Of a DNA stretch of 64,000 nt, positions 34,268-42,596 are shown in pieces. Numbering within the stretch: position 1 is the first letter of the stretch; the number at the start of each line of letters is the position of its first letter. A model generated the notes under the pieces. That model ran no database searches. It was not told where the DNA came from and saw nothing but the letters and a program-made list of their open reading frames with translations. Source of the stretch: Rhodopseudomonas_A palustris_F (GTDB lineage: Bacteria; Pseudomonadota; Alphaproteobacteria; Rhizobiales; Xanthobacteraceae); the NCBI RefSeq assembly GCF_000013745.1, contig NC_007925.1, positions 4,402,001 through 4,466,000 of the forward strand, given 5' to 3'. The position numbers were made by a program, and so were the translations under genes.

Positions 34268-35691
34268 GACGCCTTCGACGAATCAAGATTCTGGCCACGC
34301 TGGGCCCCGCCTCCTCCGACGTTGCGATGATCCGCAAATTGTTCGAGGCCGGCGCCGACGTGTTCCGCATCAACATGAGCCACACCTCGCACGACAAGAT
34401 GCGCGAGCTGGTGAAGGCGATCCGCAGCGTCGAAAGTAGCTACGGCCGGCCGATCGGCATCCTGGTCGATCTGCAGGGACCGAAATTGCGGGTCGGGATG
34501 TTCGGCGGCGGCGCCATCCAGCTCAACAACGGCGCTACCTTCATTCTGGATTCCAGCAAGGAGCCCGGCGACGCCACCCGGGTGCAGCTGCCGCATCCGG
34601 AAATTCTCTCCGCGCTGAAAGTCGGCGACGCGCTGCTGCTCGACGACGGCAAAGTGCGGCTGATCTGCGAGGAAGCCTCGCCGGAGCGCGCGGTGACCCG
34701 CGTGGTGATCGGCGGCAAGATGAGCGACCGCAAGGGCGTCAGCCTGCCCGACACCGACCTGCCGGTGTCGGCGATGACGCCGAAGGACCGCGCCGATCTC
34801 GAGGCCGCGTTGGAAACCGGCATCGACTGGGTGGCGCTGTCGTTCGTGCAGCGCGCCGAGGACGTCAACGAGGCCAAGCGGGTGATCCGCGGCCGCGCCG
34901 CGGTGATGGCGAAGATCGAAAAACCGCAGGCGATCGACCGGCTGCCGGAGATTCTCGAAGTCTCCGACGCGCTGATGGTGGCGCGCGGCGATCTCGGCGT
35001 CGAGCTGCCGCTGGAGCGGGTGCCGAGCCTACAGAAACAAATGACGCGGATGGCGCGGCGCGCCGGCAAGCCGGTGGTGGTCGCCACGCAAATGCTGGAA
35101 TCGATGATCACCAGCCCGGTGCCGACCCGCGCCGAAGTCTCCGACGTCGCCACCGCGGTCTATGAAGGCGCCGACGCCATCATGCTGTCGGCGGAATCCG
35201 CCGCCGGCAAATTCCCGGTGGAAGCGGTCGCGACCATGAACCGGATCGGCGAAGAGGTGGAGCGCGACCCGATCTATCGCGGCGTGGTCACCGCGCAGCG
35301 CCCGGATCCGGAAGAAACCGCCGGCGACGCCATCGCTGGCGCGGCGCGGCAGATCGCCGAGACGCTGGATCTGTCGGCGATCATCTGCTGGACCAGCTCC
35401 GGCTCGACCGCGCTGCGGGTGGCGCGCGAGCGGCCGAAGCCGCCGGTGGTGGCGATCACGCCGAACATCGGCACCGGCCGCAAGCTGTCGGTGGTGTGGG
35501 GCGTGCATTGCGTGGTGGCGGAAGACGCCCACGACCAGGACGACATGGTCGACCGCGCCGGCTCGATCACCTTCCGCGACGGCTTCGCCAAGGCCGGCCA
35601 ACGCATCATCATCGTCGCCGGCGTGCCGCTCGGCACCCCCGGCGCCACCAACATGGTGCGGATCGCCTATGTCGGGCCGGGGGATGCGTAG
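34264..35691 (+). CDS. pyk: Pyruvate kinase
   Basis: 475 residues, a full-length enzyme that makes pyruvate and ATP from phosphoenolpyruvate and ADP. MRRLRRIKILATLGPASSD is the family N-terminus; the substrate and metal sites are seen in VFRINMSHTSHD, AKIEKPQAI (catalytic Lys) and MVARGDLGVELP, and the MLSAESAAGKFPVEAV loop follows. The ATG overlaps the stop of the DUF1036 gene. The last 36 bases recur at 36278-36313 after the hicB gene, see findings. Confidence 0.96.
   Translation: MRRLRRIKILATLGPASSDVAMIRKLFEAGADVFRINMSHTSHDKMRELVKAIRSVESSYGRPIGILVDLQGPKLRVGMFGGGAIQLNNGATFILDSSKEPGDATRVQLPHPEILSALKVGDALLLDDGKVRLICEEASPERAVTRVVIGGKMSDRKGVSLPDTDLPVSAMTPKDRADLEAALETGIDWVALSFVQRAEDVNEAKRVIRGRAAVMAKIEKPQAIDRLPEILEVSDALMVARGDLGVELPLERVPSLQKQMTRMARRAGKPVVVATQMLESMITSPVPTRAEVSDVATAVYEGADAIMLSAESAAGKFPVEAVATMNRIGEEVERDPIYRGVVTAQRPDPEETAGDAIAGAARQIAETLDLSAIICWTSSGSTALRVARERPKPPVVAITPNIGTGRKLSVVWGVHCVVAEDAHDQDDMVDRAGSITFRDGFAKAGQRIIIVAGVPLGTPGATNMVRIAYVGPGDA
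35656..35691 (+). repeat. pyk 3' end, left copy of a direct repeat
   Basis: The last 11 codons plus stop of pyk. 31 of 36 bases match 36278-36313, including the coincident TAG. The spacing between copies is 622 bases and the segment between them contains hicB. Confidence 0.75.
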
Positions 35692-35707
35692 CCGATATCT
35701 GAACCGC

Positions 35708-35734
35708 GCGGCGTGAGCTGCGAGGTTACGCCGC
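35708..35734. terminator. Possible bidirectional terminator between pyk and hicB
   Basis: A 7-bp stem, GCGGCGT with ACGCCGC, and a 13-base loop. It covers the hicB stop codon and lies 17 bases after the pyk stop. No T-run follows on the plus strand, so confidence is low. Confidence 0.35.
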
Positions 35735-36163
35735 CGCCTCGACGCCGATCACCAGCCGCTTGCCGAGCGCGCGCAGCGCGTCGACCATCGCCGGCAGCTT
35801 GGTGGCATGTTTGGGATCGAGAATGCGGCGAACTTCCTTCTCGTCCTTCTGCATCCGGCGCGCCAATTCGCTCTTGCTGATGCCGGCGCTGACGAAGGCC
35901 TCGATCACCGCGAGCTTCGCCGCGACGTCGGGCGCCACCGCGACGAGGCTCAGCCGCTTGCCCTTGGCGCGCGGCTTCGGCAGCGGCTGACCGCGCGCCG
36001 GGTAGCTCAACAGCGCAAGCCCCAACGCCTCTTCCGCCTGCAGGCGAGCGTCCGCCATGCCATTGCCCTCGGTGATCGCTTCCGGCACGTCCGGAAAGCT
36101 CACCACGATCACGCCGGGCGTATCGCCCGGCTCAAATTCCGCCGCATAGGCGAAGCTGTCCAT
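35726..36163 (-). CDS. hicB: HicB family antitoxin
   Basis: 145 residues. The N-terminal half is the partially degraded RNase H-like HicB fold (TPGVIVVSFPDVPEAIT and ADARLQAEEALGLAL), the C-terminal half an HTH (AGISKSELARRMQKDEKEVRRIL) that binds DNA. HicB normally neutralises the HicA mRNA interferase, usually encoded directly upstream. Here only a 23-residue frame (36197-36268) is left in that place, so HicB seems to be orphaned or to have lost its toxin. The gene lies between two copies of the pyk 3' end. Confidence 0.88.
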   Translation of the reverse strand: MDSFAYAAEFEPGDTPGVIVVSFPDVPEAITEGNGMADARLQAEEALGLALLSYPARGQPLPKPRAKGKRLSLVAVAPDVAAKLAVIEAFVSAGISKSELARRMQKDEKEVRRILDPKHATKLPAMVDALRALGKRLVIGVEAAA

Positions 36164-36196
36164 TGTCTGTCCTGATCGGTTGCCACAGTTGGCGGC

Positions 36197-36268
36197 TCAG
36201 TCGGCAAGCCCGAGCTGCTTTCTGATCTTCCGCGCCTTCGGACAATATTGTCCGATTGTCAAGACCAT
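36197..36268 (-). pseudogene. Possible remnant of hicA
   Basis: A 23-codon frame, MVLTIGQYCPKARKIRKQLG plus three residues, in the position where hicA is expected (upstream of hicB, same strand, 33 bases away). Only the basic end ARKIRKQLGLA is vaguely like the end of HicA proteins; the catalytic Gly and His residues are absent. It could equally be unrelated non-coding DNA. Confidence 0.25.
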
Positions 36269-36277
36269 CGACCAATC

Positions 36278-36313
36278 GAGCGGATCGCCTCTATCGGCCC
36301 CGGGGATGCGTAG
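36278..36313 (+). repeat. pyk 3' end remnant, right copy of a direct repeat
   Basis: It reads GAGCGGATCGCCTCTATCGG and continues to GGGGATGCGTAG, encoding ERIASIGPGDA-stop against the real pyk end VRIAYVGPGDA-stop. 31 of 36 bases match 35656-35691; the changes include third-position substitutions, as expected of a diverged coding copy. Confidence 0.7.
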
Positions 36314-36322
36314 CGCTAAGGC

Positions 36323-37204
36323 TCAGCGCGCCGCGTAGTAACCGGGCTGATCGATATCGGCGAGCAGGTCCGGGCCGGTCGGCGTCCAGCCCAGCACCGC
36401 CTTGGTGTGCGCGCTCGACGCCGGCATGTCGGCGGCCGCGAAGTCTGCGAACCAGCCGAAATGCTCCGGGCCGCGGGATTCCACCGGCACGCCGAGCCCA
36501 CGCCCGATCACCGCGGCGATCTCCCTGAACGGCACGCCCTCGTCGGCGATCGCATGGTAGGCCGCCTCAGTGGCGCCCTGCTCCAGCGCCAGGCGATACA
36601 GCCGCGCGGCATCAAACCGATGCACGCCGGGCCAGCGGTTCAGACCCTCGCCGACGTAAGCCGACAGGCCCTTATCCCGCGCGATGCCGATCAGGATCGG
36701 AATGAAGCCGTGGTCGCCCTCGCCATGCACCGACGGCGCCAGCCGGACGGTGGCCGCCCGCACCCCGCGCTCGGCCAGTGCGCGGGCGGTCGCCTCGGAC
36801 TGGCGCGGATAGTTCGGCCCGCGCTCCGGCACGTCGGCTTCGGTCGCGACTCGCCCCGGCGCCAGCAGTGCCACGCCGGAGGTGACGATCAACGGCCGGC
36901 TCGATCCCGACAGCGCTTCGCCCAGCGTCTCGATCGCGCGGGCATCCTGCGCGGCGTTCTCGGCGAATTTGCTGAAGTCGTGGTTGAACGCGGTGTGGAT
37001 CACCGCGTCGGCCGCCGACGCCGCGCTGCGCAACACGTCGAGATCGTCGAGCGTGCCGTGCAGCACCTCGGCGCCGCGCGCGGCCAGCGCCTGCGCCTTC
37101 TCCTTGGACCGGCTGAGGCCGGTCACCTGATGGCCGTGGCCGATCAATTCGTCGACCACCGCCGAACCGACCCATCCGGTCGCGCCTGTTACGAATACAC
37201 GCAT
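36323..37204 (-). CDS. SDR family NAD-dependent epimerase/reductase
   Basis: 293 residues, an atypical/extended SDR. The N-terminal Rossmann motif MRVFVTGATGWVGSAVVDEL is complete. The catalytic Tyr-Lys pair is not in the classic YxxxK form; GPNYPRQSEATA stands in that place, typical of NmrA-like or AurF-type atypical members, so the enzyme may be a redox sensor or act on an unusual substrate. It is divergent from the XRE/MmyB regulator at 37307 with a 102-base gap, the usual layout of a regulator next to its target gene. Confidence 0.85.
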   Translation of the reverse strand: MRVFVTGATGWVGSAVVDELIGHGHQVTGLSRSKEKAQALAARGAEVLHGTLDDLDVLRSAASAADAVIHTAFNHDFSKFAENAAQDARAIETLGEALSGSSRPLIVTSGVALLAPGRVATEADVPERGPNYPRQSEATARALAERGVRAATVRLAPSVHGEGDHGFIPILIGIARDKGLSAYVGEGLNRWPGVHRFDAARLYRLALEQGATEAAYHAIADEGVPFREIAAVIGRGLGVPVESRGPEHFGWFADFAAADMPASSAHTKAVLGWTPTGPDLLADIDQPGYYAAR

Positions 37205-37280
37205 GTTGATCTCCCACTTTTGTTTGGTGAGAGATTTGTAGCAGCCGCTATATCGTATTAAAGTAGTGACGTTATCCCGG

Positions 37281-37286
37281 TATAAT
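37281..37286 (+). promoter_or_regulatory. -10-like box upstream of the MmyB-type regulator
   Basis: A perfect TATAAT, 21 bases before the ATG at 37307. No convincing -35 was seen at the right spacing. GTTATCC (37271) and GGATAC (37294) flank it as an imperfect inverted repeat, which could serve as a regulator site in the divergent region. Confidence 0.35.
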
Positions 37287-37306
37287 GACTAACAGGATAC
37301 GCAGCG

Positions 37307-38146
37307 ATGCCCGAAGCAAACCCGCTCGGAACCTATCTGAAGAACCGCCGCACCAAGCTCGATCCGGCGGCGCTGGGCTTCGCCGGCGGCCGGCGGCGCA
37401 CCGCGGGCCTGCGCCGCGAGGAAGTGGCGCAGCGCGCCAATATCAGCGCCACCTGGTACACCTGGCTGGAGCAGGGCCGCGGCGGCAGCCCTTCGGCCGA
37501 CGTGCTCGACCGCATCGCCCGCGCGCTGACGCTGACCGCGGTGGAACGCGAGCATCTGTTTCTGATCGGCTTGGGCCGTCCGCCCGAGGTGCGCTATCGC
37601 GGCAGCGACGCCATCACGCCGCGGCTGCAGCGGCTGCTCGACACATTGACGCTGAGCCCGGCGATCGTCAGGACGCCGACCTGGGACGTCGTCGCCTGGA
37701 ATCGCGCCGCCGTGGCGGTGCTGACCGACTACGGCGATCTGCCGCCCGACCGGCGCAACATCTTGCGAATGATCTTTTGCGATCCCGACGTGCGCGAACG
37801 ACAAGCCGACTGGAATACGGTGGCGCGCTTCGTGGTCGCCAGCTTCCGCATCGACGCGGCGCGCGCCGGCGCCGGCACCGAGGTCGCCGCATTGGTCGAA
37901 GAGCTGAGCGTGGCGAGCCCGGAATTCGCGGCGATGTGGCGCGACAGCGATGTGCAAACCCAGGCCGGCGGCATGAAGCAATTGCTGCATCCGCAAGTCG
38001 GTCCGATCACGTTGGAATATTCGGCCTTCGCGGTCGACGGCCGGCCCGACCTCAGCCTGATCGTCTACAATCCGGCGACGCCGGCCGACCGCAAGCTGGT
38101 CGAGACGCTGATCGAACGACTGCCAGCCGAAACCAAGGCGGACTAA
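37307..38146 (+). CDS. XRE family transcriptional regulator with MmyB ligand-binding domain
   Basis: 279 residues. The N-terminal HTH (about 10-80: RRTAGLRREEVAQRANISAT) and the block TWYTWLEQGRGG are diagnostic for MmyB-like regulators. The rest (about 105-275) is the PAS-like MmyB domain, with SPAIVRTPTWDVVAWNRAA. MmyB of Streptomyces controls antibiotic genes and binds a fatty-acid-like ligand; most relatives control an adjacent SDR or oxidoreductase gene, as seen here. The start is ATG 37307. Confidence 0.92.
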   Translation: MPEANPLGTYLKNRRTKLDPAALGFAGGRRRTAGLRREEVAQRANISATWYTWLEQGRGGSPSADVLDRIARALTLTAVEREHLFLIGLGRPPEVRYRGSDAITPRLQRLLDTLTLSPAIVRTPTWDVVAWNRAAVAVLTDYGDLPPDRRNILRMIFCDPDVRERQADWNTVARFVVASFRIDAARAGAGTEVAALVEELSVASPEFAAMWRDSDVQTQAGGMKQLLHPQVGPITLEYSAFAVDGRPDLSLIVYNPATPADRKLVETLIERLPAETKAD

Positions 38147-38189
38147 ACGACCTCTCGAGTTGGATTGATGCGCGTCAAGATCCCCAGGC

Positions 38190-38303
38190 CGTCATTCCGG
38201 GGCACGAGCAGCTTCGCTGCGAGTGAGCCCGGAATCCATAACCACCGCAGGGGTTATGGATTCCGGACTTGCTCGTTCTTCGAACTCGCAATCCGGAATG
38301 ACG
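38190..38303. repeat. Palindromic repeat, family C
   Basis: It begins CGTCATTCCGGGGCACGAGC and ends CGCAATCCGGAATGACG, with an inner GGAATCCATAACC...GGTTATGGATTCC stem. The other copy is at 13548-13661, and a fragment of its end occurs at 39897-39917. Confidence 0.8.
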
Positions 38304-38381
38304 ACTGCATGTGGGTTGGATGATTCGATCCCAACCGAAAATGCTCGAAGTCCGCCCTGGTCGCGGGATCAGTCAGCGGAG

Positions 38382-38807
38382 TCAGCCCAGCTTGGCGTCC
38401 AGCGTGATCTTGGTATTGAGCAGTTTCGACACCGGGCAGCCGGCCTTGGCCTTGCCGGCGAGCTCCTGGAAGGTGGCGTCGTCGGCGCCGGGAATTTTCG
38501 CGCTCAATGTCAGATGCACCGCGGTGATGGAAAAGCCGTCGCCGTCCTTGTCCAGCGTGACGTCGGCCTTGGTCTCCATCTGCTCGGCGGTGAGCTTGGC
38601 TTCGCCGAGAATCAGCGACAGCGCCATGGTGAAGCAGGCGGCGTGCGCGGCGCCGATCAGCTCTTCCGGATTGGAGCCGGGCTTGCCCTCGAAGCGGCTG
38701 GCGAAGCCGTAAGGATAGTCACTCAACGCGCCGCTCTTGGTCGAGATCGCGCCCTTGCCGTCCTTGATGCCGCCCTGCCACTTCGCCGATCCGTAGGTGG
38801 TGCTCAT
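38382..38807 (-). CDS. OsmC family peroxiredoxin-like protein
   Basis: 141 residues. The two redox Cys lie in IGAAHAACFTMALS and KAKAGCPVSKLL, the pair of the OsmC subfamily, which reduces organic hydroperoxides and peroxynitrite. The ATG at 38807 is favoured because GGGAG lies 6 bases upstream; the in-frame ATG at 38813 overlaps that site. It is monocistronic; the alpha/beta hydrolase lies 46 bases upstream in the same direction and may be co-transcribed. Confidence 0.92.
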   Translation of the reverse strand: MSTTYGSAKWQGGIKDGKGAISTKSGALSDYPYGFASRFEGKPGSNPEELIGAAHAACFTMALSLILGEAKLTAEQMETKADVTLDKDGDGFSITAVHLTLSAKIPGADDATFQELAGKAKAGCPVSKLLNTKITLDAKLG

Positions 38808-38853
38808 ATCCATCTCCCTGTGCGTTTCAGTTTTCCCGGCGTCGCTGCTGCTA

Positions 38854-39804
38854 TCACTGCAGAACCGCCGCTTTCGGCCGCGCCGCGGCGAGCATGGCGT
38901 CGATCTCGCGGACCACCAGGCCGGGCGCGGCATACTGCACCATATGCCCGATATTTGGCAGCACGATGAGCTTGGCGTGCGGCACCGCCGCGACGAACGG
39001 CCGCGAATGGATATCGACCGACGCGATGGTATCAGCGTCGCCATGCAGCACCACGGTCGGCACCGCGATCTGCGGATAGCGCGAGACCTGCGCGCGCACC
39101 GCCTCCTTCAACGTCACCAGATCGAAGGCATTGGCGCGGAATTGCTGCGGCCGCAGCAGCAGCGGCGTGGCGCTGTCGTCGACGAAATCCGCCGGCATCG
39201 GCTGCGGCGCGAACGCGGTGCGCGCGCCAGGCGTGACGAAGCCGAGGCCGAGCGGCAGCACGATGGTGCGGGCCAGCAGCGGCCCGATCAACGGCGTCGC
39301 GATGATCTTGTTGAGGCTGCCGACGCCGCCGCGCCACGGATGCGTCACCGGCGCCAGCATCACCAGCCCGGCCACCCGCTTGGGATGGTTCAGCGGCATC
39401 AGGGCGCCGAGCGCGCCGGCCAGCGAATGCACCACGATGACGGCGCGGTCGACGCCGAGCCGGCGGAGCGCAGCATCGATCATCGCCGCCTGCGTGGTCG
39501 GCGAGGACTGAGCCCCGTCCTGGCGCGGGCTGTAGCCGTGGCCGGGCCGGTCGATCAGGATCACCCGATGCGTGGTCGCCAATTCGTCGCCGAGCGGCCG
39601 CATCGAGCGCAGATTGGCGCTGGCGCCGTGAATCAGCACGATCGCAGGCCCGCCGTCGCGCGGCCCGATGTCGACGACGTGCAGCGCTCCGCCGTCGACC
39701 GCGACCATCTCGCCGTCGGGGGCATAGCGCCGCTCCAGCCACGCGGTGCCGGCCAGCGTGGCCAGCGCGAGAACAGCCAGCGTCGCCAATGTCAGCATGA
39801 TCAT
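38854..39804 (-). CDS. Alpha/beta hydrolase, membrane-anchored
   Basis: 316 residues from ATG 39804. MIMLTLATLAVLALATLAG is an N-terminal membrane anchor or signal. The fold is an alpha/beta hydrolase: oxyanion loop VLIHGASAN, Asp in HGDADTI and His in PNIGHMV. The nucleophile elbow reads VVHSLAGA, with Val and Ala where GxSxG has Gly, but the Ser is present. Substrate is unknown (ester, lactone or epoxide). Start is uncertain; ATG 39843 and a TTG at 39882 are other options, none with a good ribosome site. Confidence 0.82.
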   Translation of the reverse strand: MIMLTLATLAVLALATLAGTAWLERRYAPDGEMVAVDGGALHVVDIGPRDGGPAIVLIHGASANLRSMRPLGDELATTHRVILIDRPGHGYSPRQDGAQSSPTTQAAMIDAALRRLGVDRAVIVVHSLAGALGALMPLNHPKRVAGLVMLAPVTHPWRGGVGSLNKIIATPLIGPLLARTIVLPLGLGFVTPGARTAFAPQPMPADFVDDSATPLLLRPQQFRANAFDLVTLKEAVRAQVSRYPQIAVPTVVLHGDADTIASVDIHSRPFVAAVPHAKLIVLPNIGHMVQYAAPGLVVREIDAMLAAARPKAAVLQ

Positions 39805-40156
39805 GATCGACAATGTCCGGGAGGTTTGATGCACCCAGAGCATACGCCGCAACGCAGCAAAGGTTTCGCTCTCAGCGCTCAACAGACAACGCGTCCGTCA
39901 TTCCGGATTGCGAGTTCGCCACGGGCTTTTGGTCGACCGCGTGGAAGAATGAAGGATGGAGGCGTGCCCCGGACGCAGCCCAGCGCGCCGCTCTTGCGGC
40001 GTAGTGCGCTGCAGATCCGGGGCCGTTACGGAACGTGGCGCTTGGAACGGTCCCGGCTCGCTGCGCAGCGCAAGGGCGCTGCTTAGCGTCCGGGACACGC
40101 GACCTTGCTCGGGTGATTTCTCTCGCGAGTTCGCAAATGAGCATTCGCAGAACGCG
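39805..40156. other. Repeat-containing gap
   Basis: About 350 bases between two minus-strand genes (the hydrolase and a TPR protein). It holds a fragment of family C at 39897-39917 and a family D element at 39964-40100. No gene is seen. Confidence 0.65.
39964..40100. repeat. Palindromic repeat, family D
   Basis: It begins GTGCCCCGGACGCAGCCCAG and ends TTAGCGTCCGGGACACG, with the inner word GGGGCCGTTACGGAACG and CTTGGAACGGTCCCGGCTCG. The second copy is at 48774-48900. Confidence 0.8.
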
Positions 40157-40816
40157 CTAGATGTCCCGCCCCTCGACCTTTTCGGTCAGGGTCTTGACCA
40201 GCTCCGGCACCTTGTCGAGGTGCGGATTGACCGCCAGCGCCTTACGGAAGGCGTCGAGCGCGCGCTTGTCGTCGCCGAGATCCTGCATGATCATGCCGAG
40301 CCCGGCCAGCGCTCCGAAATGCCGCGGCTCGCGCACCAGCACCTGTTCGATGTCCCGCAGCGAGTGGGTGTAGTCATTCTGCAGGTAATACAGCGTGGCA
40401 CGCCTGTTCCAGCCTTCCAGATAGTCGGGGCGCAGCTTGACCACCGAATCGAGCAGCTTCAACGCCACCTCGGTCTTGCCGGCGTCGAGCGCTGCTTTCG
40501 AGCGCGACATCAACAGCGCGGTGGTGTCGCTGGAGGTTTGCGCCCACAGCGCCCAGATCCGGGCTTCGACATGTTTGGCGCTGGCCTCGTCGGGCGCCGC
40601 TTTGAGCGCACCGAACAGGAAATCCAGTCCGCGGGTGCGGTCGGCGCCGACCTTCGGCAGCTTGGCCGGGGGCTCGGGCAGTTTCTTCAGCTCTGGGGGC
40701 GAAGGGTGGCGCTGCGCCTTGGCGCCTTGCGGCAACGCCAACGTCGCCGCGAGCAAGGTCGCGACAACCAGCAGGACGGGGCGGAACAGGTGCGCGGCCG
40801 AACGGAGCGATGCCAT
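40157..40816 (-). CDS. Exported TPR-repeat protein
   Basis: 219 residues. A signal peptide (about 1-34: LFRPVLLVVATLLAATLALP) is followed by a Pro-rich linker and about three TPR units (about 100-205), for example LLDSVVKLRPDYLEGWNRRA and LVREPRHFGALAGLGMI. TPR domains bind other proteins, so this is probably a periplasmic scaffold. It is a single gene next to rpmJ. Function is not known. Confidence 0.85.
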   Translation of the reverse strand: MASLRSAAHLFRPVLLVVATLLAATLALPQGAKAQRHPSPPELKKLPEPPAKLPKVGADRTRGLDFLFGALKAAPDEASAKHVEARIWALWAQTSSDTTALLMSRSKAALDAGKTEVALKLLDSVVKLRPDYLEGWNRRATLYYLQNDYTHSLRDIEQVLVREPRHFGALAGLGMIMQDLGDDKRALDAFRKALAVNPHLDKVPELVKTLTEKVEGRDI

Positions 40817-40946
40817 CAGCGAAGTCTAGCGGCGCGCACCCGGCAAGCAAGCGCACACCGCGTCAAACCGCCGTGATCGAGAGAACCGGTCGGGACAGGG
40901 AATCCATCGCGGCGAGGTTAAGGCTCGAGCCGCGACGCGTCGGCGA

Positions 40947-41072
40947 TCAACCCTGGCGGGCCTTGAAGCGGCGCTGCACCTTGTTGATCACATAGACCCG
41001 GCCCTTGCGACGGACCAGACGGTTGTCACGATGGCGGGAGCGAAGCGACTTCAGCGAGTTACGGACCTTCAT
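40947..41072 (-). CDS. rpmJ: 50S ribosomal protein L36 (Cys-free type)
   Basis: 41 residues, basic: MKVRNSLKSLRSRHRDNRLV to the end. It matches the longer L36 form that lacks the zinc-binding Cys residues. It is too short for an ordinary gene caller threshold but the whole sequence is family-like. The start is ATG 41072. Confidence 0.93.
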   Translation of the reverse strand: MKVRNSLKSLRSRHRDNRLVRRKGRVYVINKVQRRFKARQG

Positions 41073-42596
41073 GAGACAATCCTGAGCGTTTGAAAGGCCG
41101 TGTGCGACAGGCCGAAAGCAGCGAAAACGGGCTCGATCCCGATGGCGGGTTGCCCGCCCGAGACAGCCGGTTTCTAAGCCATCCGACGCCGGACTGTCAA
41201 TGCGAACGGCACAAATCCACGCCGCAACCGACGTTTTCCGCTCCCTTTTTGTCCGTCATGGTGGCGCGGTGGTCCCGAGCCCCGGGCAGCGCCGCCATCC
41301 TGCCCCGCAACGCCCCCGCCCCCGTCATCCTGAGGCGCCACGCCCCCCGCCGCCGTCATCCTGGGCGCCACGCCCCCGCCGCCGTCATCCTGAGGTGCCC
41401 GAGCGCAGCGAGGGCCTCGAAGGATGCGGCTGCGCATCGATGCGGTCGCCCCGGCCTGTGGCTGCGCGCCGCCCGCGGCCATCCTTCGAGACGCCCGGCG
41501 TCGCGCTGCGCGCTGCGCCGGGCTCCTCAGGATGACGCTGATTGGGTTGCTGACGATCTAAAGCCCAAGCGTCGTCATCCTGAGCGTCGTCATCCTGAGG
41601 TGCCCGAGCGCAGCGAGGGCCTCGAAGGATGCGGCTGCGCATCGATGCGATCGCCCCGGCCTGTGGCTGCGCTACGCCCGCGGCCATCCTTCGAGACGCC
41701 CGGCGTCGCGCTACGCGCTGCGCCGGGCTCCTCAGGATGACGCTGATTGGGTTGCTGATGATCCAAAGCCCAAGCGTCGTCATCCTGAGCGTCGTCATCC
41801 TGAGGTGCCCGAGCGCAGCGAGGGCCTCGAAGGATGCGGCTGCGCATCGATGCGCTCGCCCCGCTCTGGTGCTGCGCTACGCCCGCGGCCATCCTTCGAG
41901 ACGCCCGGCGTCGCGCTGCGCGCTGCGCCGGGCTCCTCAGGATGACGCTGATTGGGTTGCTGACGATCTAAAGCCCAAGCCGTCGTCATCCTGAGCGTCG
42001 TCATCTTGAGGCGCCCGAGCGCAGCGAGGGCCTCGAAGGATGCGGCTGCGCATCGATGCGGTTGCCCCGCTCTGGTGCTGCGCTACGCCCGCGGCATCCT
42101 TCGAGACGCCCTGCGTCGCGCTACGCGCTGCGCCGGGCTCCTCAGGATGACGCTGATTGGGTTGCTGACGATCCAAAGCCCAAGCGTCGTCATCCTGAGC
42201 GCCGTCATCCTGAGGCGCCCGAGCGCAGCGAGGGCCTCGAAGGATGCGGCTGCGCATCGATGCGCTCGCCCCGCTCTGGGGCTGCGCGCCGCCTGCGGCC
42301 ATCCTTCGAGACGCCCGGCTGCGCGCTGCGCGCTGCGCCGGGCTCCTCAGGATGACGCTGATTGGGTTGCTGATGATCCAAAGCCCAAGCGTCGTCATCC
42401 TGAGCGTCGTCATCCTGAGGCGCCCGAGCGCAGCGAGGGCCTCGAAGGATGCGGCTGCGCATCGATGCGCTCGCCCCGCTCTGGGGCTGCGCGCCGCCCG
42501 CGGCCATCCTTCGAGACGCCCGGCGGCGCGCTGCGCGCTGCGCCGGGCTCCTCAGGATGACGCTAACTTGAGGAAGCGCCCCCACAGAGCTTCATC
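41073..42596. other. 1.5 kb gene-free region dominated by a tandem repeat array
   Basis: No gene is seen between rpmJ and the Bug protein gene. Its centre (41324-42562) is the array described separately. Frames on both strands in the array are repeat-derived and repeat the same words, so they were discarded. Confidence 0.85.
41324..42562. repeat. Tandem array of six 205-bp units built from family A palindromes
   Basis: After two short degenerate units at 41324 and 41355, a unit of about 205 bp recurs six times. The anchor word CTCGAAGGATGCGGCTGCGC starts at 41416, 41621, 41826, 42032, 42236 and 42441 (periods 205, 205, 206, 204, 205). Each unit holds two family A palindromes facing each other (CGTCATCCTGAGG...CGAAGGATG and CATCCTTCGAG...CTCAGGATGACG), a copy of CATCGATGCG and the linker GATTGGGTTGCTGAYGATC. 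Units differ by single substitutions and short indels. Confidence 0.9.

Noticed and set aside
41324..42562. Regularly spaced repeats suggestive of a CRISPR array
   Set aside because: The period is about 205 bp and the intervening sequence is also repeated, so there are no unique spacers. No cas gene is in the window.
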